Of a DNA stretch of 12,699 nt, positions 1 to 5,741 are shown piece after piece. The notes under the pieces were generated by a model. It ran no database searches. It had not been told where the DNA came from and was given only the letters and a program-made list of their open reading frames with translations. Numbering within the stretch: position 1 is the stretch's first letter; every line of letters begins with the position of its first letter. The stretch comes from Gammaproteobacteria bacterium. GTDB taxonomy: Bacteria; Pseudomonadota; Gammaproteobacteria; BMS3Bbin11. Both the position numbers and the translations under genes were made by a program. Location: contig JAUVSB010000021.1 in assembly GCA_030597275.1 (NCBI GenBank), forward strand, positions 1 to 12,699. Reading direction: 5' to 3'.

Positions 1-143
1 CACTCTACATCCTTGGCATGGGAAGCCCGGAAGGTGAAGCAGTACCCCTGACAGAGGGTGGCTGGCTGCAATACCAGGGCCGACCAGTTATCTCTCGCAT
101 GAATGAAAAGATCCTTACTGAGCTTGACCATGCATCTAATTGA
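1..143 (+). CDS. batB: BatB-like VWA protein, C-terminal part of the VWA domain, 5' end outside window, ends at in-frame TGA
   Basis: Reading from base 3 gives about 46 residues beginning LYILGMGSPEGEAVPLTEGG and ending LTELDHASN before TGA at 141-143. The pattern LGxGxxEGxxxPLxxGG, followed by a short xLxxxxLxxL helix, is the characteristic end of the von Willebrand factor A domain in BatB-type proteins. These are envelope proteins of the MoxR-Bat operon, with a VWA domain that binds divalent metal and contacts partner proteins. In the family the domain continues with a Gly-rich turn, an Asp-rich loop and a membrane helix. Exactly those elements follow in the same frame after the TGA, so this is probably the front half of a VWA-TPR gene that also includes 201-1202. 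The stop is either a nonsense mutation, a sequence error or a recoded codon. Family assignment is fairly sure, the meaning of the stop is not. Confidence 0.7.
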   Translation, partial: LYILGMGSPEGEAVPLTEGGWLQYQGRPVISRMNEKILTELDHASN

Positions 144-147
144 GATT

Positions 148-169
148 TCATCATCTCTCAGGATGATGA
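148..169 (+). other. Perfect 8-bp inverted repeat just after the in-frame TGA
   Basis: TCATCATC at 148-155 pairs perfectly with GATGATGA at 162-169 around a 6-nt loop (TCTCAG). The stem begins five bases after the last base of the TGA at 141-143. No T-run follows, so it is not an intrinsic terminator. Read in the gene's frame it encodes Ile-Ile-Ser-Gln-Asp-Asp-Asp. The repeat may therefore come only from codon use in an Asp-rich loop expected at this place in the family. A role in readthrough or in limiting translation is speculation. Confidence 0.5.
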
Positions 170-200
170 CAGTGACTGGCACACCCTTTATGAGCGGGGC

Positions 201-1202
201 ATGGCCGTAAATACTAATATTATCAATAAAACACTCAGTGATGATGAGGTGGTATGGCAGGAGCTTTACCCCTGGACCTTATTCCCTGCCATTGTGTTGC
301 TGTTTGCCTGTCTTATGCCATACCGTCTGAGGCTTTTGAATTCAACACAAGCCCTGCTTCCTGCCTGCCTGTTGCTCTCGTTATTGCCCTCGCTGCACCC
401 CTCTAATCTGGCACAAGCTGCTGAGCGAACACTGCCAGGAACAACAGAGATTGAACACCAGGCCTACCACTATTTTACTGCGGAAGACTTCCCACAAGCC
501 GCCGAGTTCTACCGCCAGTTACCCGGTTATAACGGTCGCCTCGGTGAAGGCAACAGTTACTACCGAATGGAAGAATATATACAGGCAATAACACATTTTA
601 ACCAGGCGGTAATGCTCGCAGAAACGGATCAGCAACGTGGTAGCGCCATATACAACCTGGCCAATGCCACATTCAATACCGGTGACTATGCTGCAGCTGC
701 CTTTTTATTTCGTGATGCACTGCTCTATCGACCGTCGCATGAGGCATCGAGAATAAACCTCGCCATCAGCGATTCTCTACAGCAACTGGTAGAAGAACAA
801 ATACAGCAAGGAACGGCAAACCGTATCGGTTCAGGGCCACGATCTGCCCGCGCACAACAGGGACTGGATATCAATGACAGCGGCTCCATGTCATTCGATA
901 ACGAGCAAGAAAGAAAAAAGGCTAATATTCCTCTGCCAGAGATACCTGCTGAGGAACTTGCAAGGCTGCTTGCACGCGGACTGGCCCATGTGCGGCTGGC
1001 GAATAAAAACCAGGCGGTTTTAACCAGCTACAGACAGCAAAACCATGCCCAAAAGCAGCAGGATATTAATGCCGCCCGCTTACGCATGAGAGAACTGGAA
1101 GATCGCCAGCGCTTACTGTGGAAACGTTTGTTCGAAATGGAAGAAGGTTTTGCTGCACCGGTTGAAGAAACAGAAACAGTACCGGGTGTACTTCCATGGT
1201 AA
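201..1202 (+). CDS. batC: BatC-like TPR membrane protein, distal part of a VWA-TPR gene
   Basis: This 333-aa frame has two hydrophobic segments (about residues 24-41 and 51-66), then TPR-like helices at about 86-190. The TPR part includes pairs such as AIYNLANATFNTGDYAAAAF. A low-complexity linker follows, then a charged helical tail (about 278-318, probably coiled coil), ending in VPGVLPW. Fused VWA-TPR proteins of this design are common in gammaproteobacterial bat operons, where the TPR part is thought to be periplasmic and to bind partner proteins. The ATG at 201 is the first in-frame start after the TGA at 141-143, and only a weak purine-rich stretch (GAGCGGGG) precedes it. The frame is continuous upstream with the VWA remnant, so 201 may be a reinitiation start rather than a native one. 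The stop overlaps the possible batD start at 1196. Confidence 0.75.
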   Translation: MAVNTNIINKTLSDDEVVWQELYPWTLFPAIVLLFACLMPYRLRLLNSTQALLPACLLLSLLPSLHPSNLAQAAERTLPGTTEIEHQAYHYFTAEDFPQAAEFYRQLPGYNGRLGEGNSYYRMEEYIQAITHFNQAVMLAETDQQRGSAIYNLANATFNTGDYAAAAFLFRDALLYRPSHEASRINLAISDSLQQLVEEQIQQGTANRIGSGPRSARAQQGLDINDSGSMSFDNEQERKKANIPLPEIPAEELARLLARGLAHVRLANKNQAVLTSYRQQNHAQKQQDINAARLRMRELEDRQRLLWKRLFEMEEGFAAPVEETETVPGVLPW

Positions 1203-2707
1203 GACCGATGACACAAATTAGAACACTATTTATACTGCTTCTTCTATGTCCATTGTCAGTATTGGCCAGGCCCTCTCTGGAAGTGCAACTAAAGAAATCA
1301 TCAGGTGAACTCGGCAGGCCTGTTTATTTAAAGATTATCGGTGAAGAACTAAAGACAGACCTGTCGAACCTCTCTCTCCATTCACTCAACAAACAATTTA
1401 TCCTGGATAGCAAAGACCTGGATACTGAAATAATAGGTCAGAACGATGGAAATGGTAAACAATCAAGTAATGGCCAAAACCGTCGGCAAACATTAAGCCT
1501 GAAGCTCTATCCTCGCCAGACGGGTGAACTCCTTATACCCTCGTTTAGCATTGATAAACACAGCAGCACAGAAAAAACGATAATAATCCAGGATGCCACC
1601 ACAGATGGGGAGAAAATCTCTGTGGACTGGAAGCTTACGTCACCTGAGGTTTGGCAGCGTGAACAGATCATCGTTTCTCTGACACTCACCACGCCAGAGG
1701 AATATGCAATCATCAAGCTGGCAAAACAATCTGTAGACGGGTTTGAAATAACCCCTTTACCTGTAAATCGTGAGTGGATAGAAGACGATCAGGGAGGCAG
1801 ATCAAGAATCACGGCAGGCTGGTCTTTATTGCCCCTGAAATCGGGTAATCTGGAGATAGATTTACCAGCAATTGAGTACCATTTAAGTGGTGTTATTAGA
1901 AGAGTCTTCTACCTTCCTAAGATCAAGCTGGCAATTCGTCCCCTGGCTTCTTATCTGCCGCCAACAATACCGGTAGGCAAAGTTAAAATTGAAACATCTA
2001 TCACACCAACAGGCATATTGAATACAAATAATCTCGCCTACTGGAACATTTCTATCGAAAGTAAATCTCTGACACCTTACTGGCTACCACCGGTATTAAG
2101 ACAGATAAAGTCTAATGATAATGTTCTTTTCTTTCCTGCCACGAGTAAACGCAGCATGCACCCAGATAGCAGGGGTGTCCATGGTCGTGTGGATCACACG
2201 ATTCCTTTTAAACCTTTGAGTAATGGATTAACAAATCTGCCAGCTTTGAAAATACAATATTTTGATCCGGTAACTGGCAGACTCGAGTCCGTGGAACACG
2301 AAGCAGAGAGGCCCATTTCAACAGGAATTGCAGCACGTATCCTGGCAATCTCTATTATGCTAGCTGCACTGCTTTTTCTGTGGAAAAGACTTTATCGATA
2401 TATTCACAACCGGGTGAAATACAGGAATCGGCGGCTAGATGCACTTAAAATGATTAAACAGGCGGAAACTAAAGAGGATGTACTTGCAGGACTGAGACTG
2501 GTTGGAAAAGCCGAGGGTTGGCCAGCTAACCTGACTTTATCTGACTGGCTAGAGTGCTGGAAAATGAAATATCTGACTGAGCCACAGATGAAAGAAGCTA
2601 TCCAGTCCCTGTCTAATTACTGCTATGGACTGGCGAAAGAGAACACACTACAAGCTATAATTTCCAGCTTGACTACTCTACTGAAAAAACCACAAAAAAT
2701 TCAATAG
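1196..2707 (+). CDS. batD: BatD family protein (oxygen-tolerance operon)
   Basis: About 500 residues: a signal peptide (LFILLLLCPLSVLA, likely cleaved before RPSLEV), a long beta-rich extracytoplasmic region, one membrane helix near residues 377-396, and a cytoplasmic helical tail of about 107 residues. This matches BatD, the beta-rich member of the Bat group, which probably acts in an envelope complex with the VWA Bat proteins. Its biochemical role is not established. Two starts are possible. ATG 1196 overlaps the previous stop by 7 nt and adds MVRP. ATG 1208 gives a more typical signal peptide (MTQIRTLF) with GGTAAG just upstream, and I slightly favour it biologically. Translation is probably coupled to the TPR gene. 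It is the last gene of the plus-strand operon and faces the DUF2892 genes convergently. Confidence 0.85.
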   Translation: MVRPMTQIRTLFILLLLCPLSVLARPSLEVQLKKSSGELGRPVYLKIIGEELKTDLSNLSLHSLNKQFILDSKDLDTEIIGQNDGNGKQSSNGQNRRQTLSLKLYPRQTGELLIPSFSIDKHSSTEKTIIIQDATTDGEKISVDWKLTSPEVWQREQIIVSLTLTTPEEYAIIKLAKQSVDGFEITPLPVNREWIEDDQGGRSRITAGWSLLPLKSGNLEIDLPAIEYHLSGVIRRVFYLPKIKLAIRPLASYLPPTIPVGKVKIETSITPTGILNTNNLAYWNISIESKSLTPYWLPPVLRQIKSNDNVLFFPATSKRSMHPDSRGVHGRVDHTIPFKPLSNGLTNLPALKIQYFDPVTGRLESVEHEAERPISTGIAARILAISIMLAALLFLWKRLYRYIHNRVKYRNRRLDALKMIKQAETKEDVLAGLRLVGKAEGWPANLTLSDWLECWKMKYLTEPQMKEAIQSLSNYCYGLAKENTLQAIISSLTTLLKKPQKIQ

Positions 2708-2784
2708 AAAACCAGGGAAACTAAATGCCCTCAGACACCCTGATGACAACGATGCCCTTGCTATAATCAGGAAGCCCGGCACAC

Positions 2785-2808
2785 AACCAGAATATTTACA
2801 TCCTGGTT
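2785..2808. terminator. Weak inverted repeat in the convergent batD / DUF2892 junction, possible terminator
   Basis: AACCAG at 2785-2790 and CTGGTT at 2803-2808 form a 6-bp stem with a 12-nt AT-rich loop. It lies in the 121-nt space between two converging genes, where termination in both directions is expected. A T-run in the plus direction (2832-2838) starts 23 nt later, too far for a canonical intrinsic terminator, and the minus direction has none. This is only a candidate. Confidence 0.25.
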
Positions 2809-2828
2809 AAGCAAAACTGAAATATTAA

Positions 2829-3017
2829 TTATTTTTTTGTGCTGCAGGTATTCAAACCAAGTAGTGCATAAGGTGGGCACCAGCCGATTGCTGCTGTTCC
2901 CAGGAATACCAGACCGATGGCACCCCACCAGCTTTGAAAATAAAACCCGGCACCCAGTACTGCAAAGCCGGCTACCGCACGAACTATCCTGTCTACACTA
3001 CCAACATTCGCTTTCAT
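2829..3017 (-). CDS. DUF2892 inner-membrane protein, copy A
   Basis: This 62-aa protein has the DUF2892 (YgaP membrane-domain-like) layout. An N-terminal MKANVGSVDRIVRA is followed by two short hydrophobic helices (about residues 14-27 and 31-45) and the conserved end WCPPYALLGLNTC, with Cys47 and Cys58. In the family this domain occurs alone or fused to rhodanese domains, which hints at sulfur or redox chemistry at the membrane. No reaction is established for the stand-alone form. The start is clear: GAGGA lies 7 nt before the ATG. It is about 58% identical over its length to the neighbouring copy at 3109-3300, with a 23-nt identical block (2923-2945 against 3206-3228), so the pair arose by tandem duplication. 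It probably has its own promoter, since 91 nt separate the copies and a shared upstream motif is present. Confidence 0.85.
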   Translation of the reverse strand: MKANVGSVDRIVRAVAGFAVLGAGFYFQSWWGAIGLVFLGTAAIGWCPPYALLGLNTCSTKK

Positions 3018-3076
3018 TTTGTTGTCCTCATAGAAGATGAACCTTCAAAGTATTTATTGTCATAGTAAATTTTGAT

Positions 3077-3092
3077 TGACAAAGTTACATAA
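3077..3092 (-). promoter_or_regulatory. Conserved upstream element of DUF2892 copy A (TTATGTAACNNNGTCA)
   Basis: On the minus strand this reads TTATGTAAC-TTT-GTCA, ending 60 nt before the start codon of copy A. The same pattern with AAA in the middle occurs 63 nt before the start codon of copy B (3363-3378). Its last part plus one base (GTCAA) looks like half of an FNR/Dnr-type site, but the other half (TGTAA) does not fit well. It is probably a regulator site or a core promoter part carried along in the duplication. The bound factor is unknown. Confidence 0.35.
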
Positions 3093-3108
3093 GGTTCCCT
3101 AAATAAAA

Positions 3109-3300
3109 TTAATTTCTTTCTATGTTACAGGTATTCACACCAAAAAGAACATAAGGCGGACACCAGTTAAACATTGATGTTGCCAGGATATAAATACCTG
3201 CCAGGCCCCACCAGCTTTGAAAATAAAAACCAGCGCCCATTGCTACAAAACCAACAACGGCACGAACCATTCTATCTATATCACCCATATTATTTTTCAT
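3109..3300 (-). CDS. DUF2892 inner-membrane protein, copy B
   Basis: This 63-aa DUF2892 protein has the order MKNNMGDIDRMVRA, two hydrophobic helices, then WCPPYVLFGVNTC with Cys47 and Cys58 at the same positions as in copy A. The stretch GAGFYFQSWWG is identical in both copies. The rest has diverged, mainly by conservative changes in the helices and in the polar tail (NIERN here, STKK in copy A). GAGGA lies about 10 nt before the ATG. A TATAGT at 3323-3328 on the minus strand could be a -10 element, but no matching -35 is seen. It lies upstream of copy A in the direction of transcription, so read-through into copy A is possible. A sulfur or redox role at the membrane is inferred from family context only. 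Confidence 0.85.
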   Translation of the reverse strand: MKNNMGDIDRMVRAVVGFVAMGAGFYFQSWWGLAGIYILATSMFNWCPPYVLFGVNTCNIERN

Positions 3301-3362
3301 CTTAAAAAATCCTCATCGTGAAACTATAATGACAGTTTGCAGTATCAGGATTCAGGTGTCAG

Positions 3363-3378
3363 TGACTTTGTTACATAA
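3363..3378 (-). promoter_or_regulatory. Conserved upstream element of DUF2892 copy B (TTATGTAACNNNGTCA)
   Basis: This is the counterpart of the element at 3077-3092. On the minus strand it reads TTATGTAAC-AAA-GTCA and ends 63 nt upstream of copy B's ATG. Much of the sequence between element and start codon differs between the two copies, so retention of these 13 fixed positions at nearly the same distance suggests function. Confidence 0.35.
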
Positions 3379-3394
3379 AATCAAATCAGAATGA

Positions 3395-3553
3395 TCAAAG
3401 GCAAATCATAGATGAGTCATACAGAACAATATGACCTTTTCCTTTATTTTTTGAATGATACATAGCTATATCTGCATTTCGAATTGCGGCTTCATTTTTT
3501 TGCGATTCCACATCAAGCATAGTATAGCTATCCAGAATAAATAGAGGTGCCCT
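3395..3553 (-). pseudogene. Relic of a GGDEF (diguanylate cyclase) domain C-terminus
   Basis: The minus-strand frame ending in TGA at 3395-3397 encodes IRNADIAMYHSKNKGKG followed by HIVLYDSSM. That is the typical last helix and strand of a GGDEF domain (consensus LRxADxAMYxAKxxGKxxxxxFDxxM), as found before an EAL domain in GGDEF-EAL proteins. The GGDEF signature itself, the substrate-binding part and any EAL domain are absent. The frame opens only inside the 3' end of mtfA and stops three residues after the match. An ATG exists at 3518-3520 but has no clear ribosome binding site. I read this as the remains of a deleted c-di-GMP gene and expect no activity. The rest of the 252-nt gap between mtfA and the DUF2892 genes shows no other gene. 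Confidence 0.6.
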
Positions 3554-4335
3554 TATGTAATTTTATCGAGTGGATCCTGGCGATAATATTTTCTCAACTC
3601 CCCGTATACACCTGGATAGTGTTTCTGTAAGTGCAGCGGCAACATAAAAAAATATTCAGACACTACGGCAAAGAATTCTGCAGGGCTTTGCGCAGCATAG
3701 GGATCAATGGAAACATGACGACCATGCTCCAGCCCTCTTAACAGGCGGTCATAAGCGCAACTGAATTTTTGTGTCCAGTCTTCTCTCCGCATGTCCTGGT
3801 TTAATACCGGCATGCCATTTGCCACACCATTGAGCATATCAAGTTTATGGGCAAATTCATGCAATACAACATTCGAGCCAGTGCCGCGTGAACTCTGTCT
3901 GGCTGGATCGGAATCAGCCCACGACAGGATTACTGGACCTCTCCCCCATGCCTCACCACCAAGCGTTCTTTCTGAACTGTGAATGACGCCGGCGTCATCA
4001 ACATGCTCATAGTCAACAATAAAGGCATCAGGATAAATAATAATCTCATGCCAGCCATCAAAATCACTGAGATTTCTGTTCAGAATCAACAGACAGGCCT
4101 GGGCCGTTATCTGTACTATCATCTTTTCAGATAAATCCAGCCCGGCTACAGCAGTAAATTGCTTTTCACGCAGGAACAGGCCAGATAGCTTGCGCAATCG
4201 AGTCAATTGTTTCGCATTCAAACGGTTTAGTACTACCAGCTCGTTAATACTCTCCTGCCAGAGCTGAAAAGGTATCTTTGCCTTGCGCAAGACTGATGAT
4301 AGATACCAGCGCTTTATGCCATGAATGAAGCCCAA
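3553..4335 (-). CDS. mtfA: MtfA family zinc metallopeptidase
   Basis: This 260-aa protein matches MtfA (peptidase family M90) along its length. It has an HEFAH zinc-binding motif at residues 159-163 and a downstream PAEFFAVVSEYFF block whose Glu (about 220) fits the third zinc ligand. Other matching parts are DGWHEIIIYP and the QDPL near the C-terminus. In E. coli MtfA is a cytosolic aminopeptidase-like protein that binds and inactivates the repressor Mlc (DgsA), so raising ptsG expression. Outside enteric bacteria the partner is unknown. The start appears to be TTG at 4333-4335. An in-frame TAA lies five codons upstream and no ATG is available near the N-terminus. No good Shine-Dalgarno sequence is visible, so the exact N-terminus is uncertain. 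It lies 51 nt after dsbC on the same strand and may be co-transcribed. Confidence 0.9.
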   Translation of the reverse strand: MGFIHGIKRWYLSSVLRKAKIPFQLWQESINELVVLNRLNAKQLTRLRKLSGLFLREKQFTAVAGLDLSEKMIVQITAQACLLILNRNLSDFDGWHEIIIYPDAFIVDYEHVDDAGVIHSSERTLGGEAWGRGPVILSWADSDPARQSSRGTGSNVVLHEFAHKLDMLNGVANGMPVLNQDMRREDWTQKFSCAYDRLLRGLEHGRHVSIDPYAAQSPAEFFAVVSEYFFMLPLHLQKHYPGVYGELRKYYRQDPLDKIT

Positions 4336-4386
4336 TGTGATCGTTTTTTATTTAAGAGAAAAGATATCCTTTAAAAAATAATGATG

Positions 4387-5115
4387 TTATTTGGCTGAGA
4401 GTGAAAGCCTGGAAATGATATTGGCCGCAGGTAGATAACCACCAAGTTTTGTACCGTTAGCAAGAAAGATCGTCGGTGTACCCCGAACGCCAACTTTGTT
4501 CCCGAGTTCGTAACCGGCCTTTAATACATCGTCTACAGCGCAATCCTTTTTCTCGAGCTTGGCTTTGATAACTCCATTTGCAATATTCATTGCCCTGACG
4601 CGATCATCCGAACACCAGACTGATTTCATTTCCCTGTAGCCGGCGCCTCTTTTCAGACCTCGGGGGAAAGGTATGTAACGCACAGTAATACCTGCTTGCT
4701 GGAGTTTTGGCACCTCCCTATGCAATTTTTTACAATAGGGACAGCTGGTATCTGAGAAAATAGTTAGCACCTCTTTTTCATCACCTTTGGCCAGAAAAAT
4801 AATCATATCTTTCTCAGGAAATGAATTAATCAAGGGCATATTTTCCGCAGCATGGGCCTGTTCGGTTAGACTGGTGCCATTTTTAAGGTCTACCAGGTTA
4901 CCTACCAGGGCATAGTTCCCATCAGCCGTAATATAGGCATATTGGCTACCGATCTTGACCTGGTAAATTCCTTTTACAGGCGTTTCAGTTGGTGTGCCGA
5001 TCTTGACGCCTGGCATGAGTTTACGCAGTCTGTCGGTTCGTGGATCAGCGGCTAGTGACAGGCCTGTAAGAAAAAGACTTGCTAATATTATCAATGAGAA
5101 TAGATTTTTGAGCAT
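4387..5115 (-). CDS. dsbC: DsbC-type thiol:disulfide isomerase, periplasmic
   Basis: 242 residues, the normal length for DsbC. A signal peptide (about residues 1-22, LFSLIILASLFLTGLSLA) is followed by an N-terminal dimerisation domain (about 25-90, with GIYQVKIG and YALVGNLVDL) and a thioredoxin-fold domain. The active site CPYC is at 125-128 within IFSDTSCPYCKKLH. The cis-proline loop is VRGTPT (Pro214). Cys168 and Cys192 correspond to the second, structural cysteine pair of DsbC. The protein should shuffle wrong disulfides in exported proteins and be kept reduced by DsbD, which is not in the window. AAGGT lies about 11 nt before the ATG. Proximity to the ccm operon fits a shared role in periplasmic thiol chemistry, though the genes are separated by three others and are not one operon. 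Confidence 0.93.
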   Translation of the reverse strand: MLKNLFSLIILASLFLTGLSLAADPRTDRLRKLMPGVKIGTPTETPVKGIYQVKIGSQYAYITADGNYALVGNLVDLKNGTSLTEQAHAAENMPLINSFPEKDMIIFLAKGDEKEVLTIFSDTSCPYCKKLHREVPKLQQAGITVRYIPFPRGLKRGAGYREMKSVWCSDDRVRAMNIANGVIKAKLEKKDCAVDDVLKAGYELGNKVGVRGTPTIFLANGTKLGGYLPAANIISRLSLSAK

Positions 5116-5186
5116 GGTTTTTTATTACCTTATATAGGTTAGTGACTTAAGGAGCCTCTGATTAATTCAGCTCAATAACTCCACAA

Positions 5187-5576
5187 TCAGGATGCTACCG
5201 CATCACGCACTTTCTCAAGACGGCTACGCACATCAGCTGCCAGCGCAGGGACTTCCGGGTTATCAACCAGAGCCAGAACAGCAGATGGATCCATAAAAGC
5301 GACTGTAATGCTTCCATTTTCCTCTTCTCTAACAACAACATTACAAGGTAACAGAAGTCCGATGTCAGGTTCTGCCTCGATTGCCTGGTTCGCAAGAACC
5401 GGGTTGCAGGCACCAAGGATTAAATAAGGGCGCTTATCAATACCGAGCTTCTTCTTCAAAACAGCACTGACGTTTATTTCTGTAAGAACACCGAAGCCCT
5501 GCTCCTGCAGAGCCTCTGTTACTTTAGTTACGGTTTCATCAAAAGGTTTATTTGAAGTAGTTGAAAATGCGTACAT
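5187..5576 (-). CDS. DUF302 family protein
   Basis: This 129-aa protein has no signal peptide and no membrane segment. It shows the DUF302 pattern: an N-terminal strand and helix (FDETVTKVTEALQEQGFGVL), a KRPYLILGACNP block, then LLLPCNVVVRE. Cys57 and Cys78 lie at the two positions usually occupied in this family. The end is a short C-terminal helix. DUF302 proteins are small alpha-beta proteins, often dimeric, of unknown function. They are frequent near sulfur- and redox-related genes in proteobacteria, but no reaction should be assumed. AGGA lies 7 nt before the ATG. The stop is TGA, and dsbC begins 71 nt later, so the two may share a transcript starting from the promoter candidate at 5697-5725. 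Confidence 0.88.
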   Translation of the reverse strand: MYAFSTTSNKPFDETVTKVTEALQEQGFGVLTEINVSAVLKKKLGIDKRPYLILGACNPVLANQAIEAEPDIGLLLPCNVVVREEENGSITVAFMDPSAVLALVDNPEVPALAADVRSRLEKVRDAVAS

Positions 5577-5696
5577 TGGTATTCCTAATTGTGGTGAGAT
5601 ATTCTTTTTTCTCTTTTTGCATTTTGATGAGAGATTAGATGGATCAACGATCTATAAGCTCACATTTCACACCTGTCTATATGCTTAATGCAGTTT

Positions 5697-5725
5697 TGTA
5701 TAGCCATTTTAGTTTATTCTGTGAA
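5697..5725 (-). promoter_or_regulatory. Candidate sigma70 promoter for the DUF302 gene
   Basis: On the minus strand TTCACA (5720-5725) and TATACA (5697-5702) are separated by exactly 17 nt. The -35 matches consensus at 5 of 6 positions and the -10 at 4 of 6. It lies in the 165-nt gap before the DUF302 gene and would give a leader of roughly 115 nt. The remainder of that gap is AT-rich and shows no clear operator. The region is AT-rich enough for such matches to arise by chance. Confidence 0.35.
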
Positions 5726-5741
5726 TTTCTATAGCTGCTCG

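Noticed and set aside
141..143. Selenocysteine or a reassigned TGA codon as the reason for the in-frame stop
   Set aside because: ccmC, ccmD, ccmE, ccmF and the DUF302 gene use TGA as a genuine stop, which excludes reassignment. The family residue here is Gly and the downstream hairpin does not fit SECIS spacing or loop rules.
2762..2767. A perfect TATAAT on the plus strand after batD
   Set aside because: There is no convincing -35 at 16-18 nt and no plus-strand gene downstream. It lies in a convergent junction.
2837..3040. A 67-codon plus-strand open frame opposite DUF2892 copy A
   Set aside because: It is a shadow of the minus-strand gene, which has a clear family match, a paralogue and a ribosome binding site.
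3076..3104. TTGACA with an AT-rich hexamer (CTAAAT) 17 nt later on the plus strand
   Set aside because: It would transcribe only antisense to DUF2892 copy B, and the -10 match is poor. The overlapping minus-strand element shared by both copies is a better explanation.
5621..5660. TTGAT and ATCAA half-sites upstream of the DUF302 gene, considered as an FNR box
   Set aside because: The two half-sites are about 13 nt apart instead of 4, and no alternative pairing matches well.
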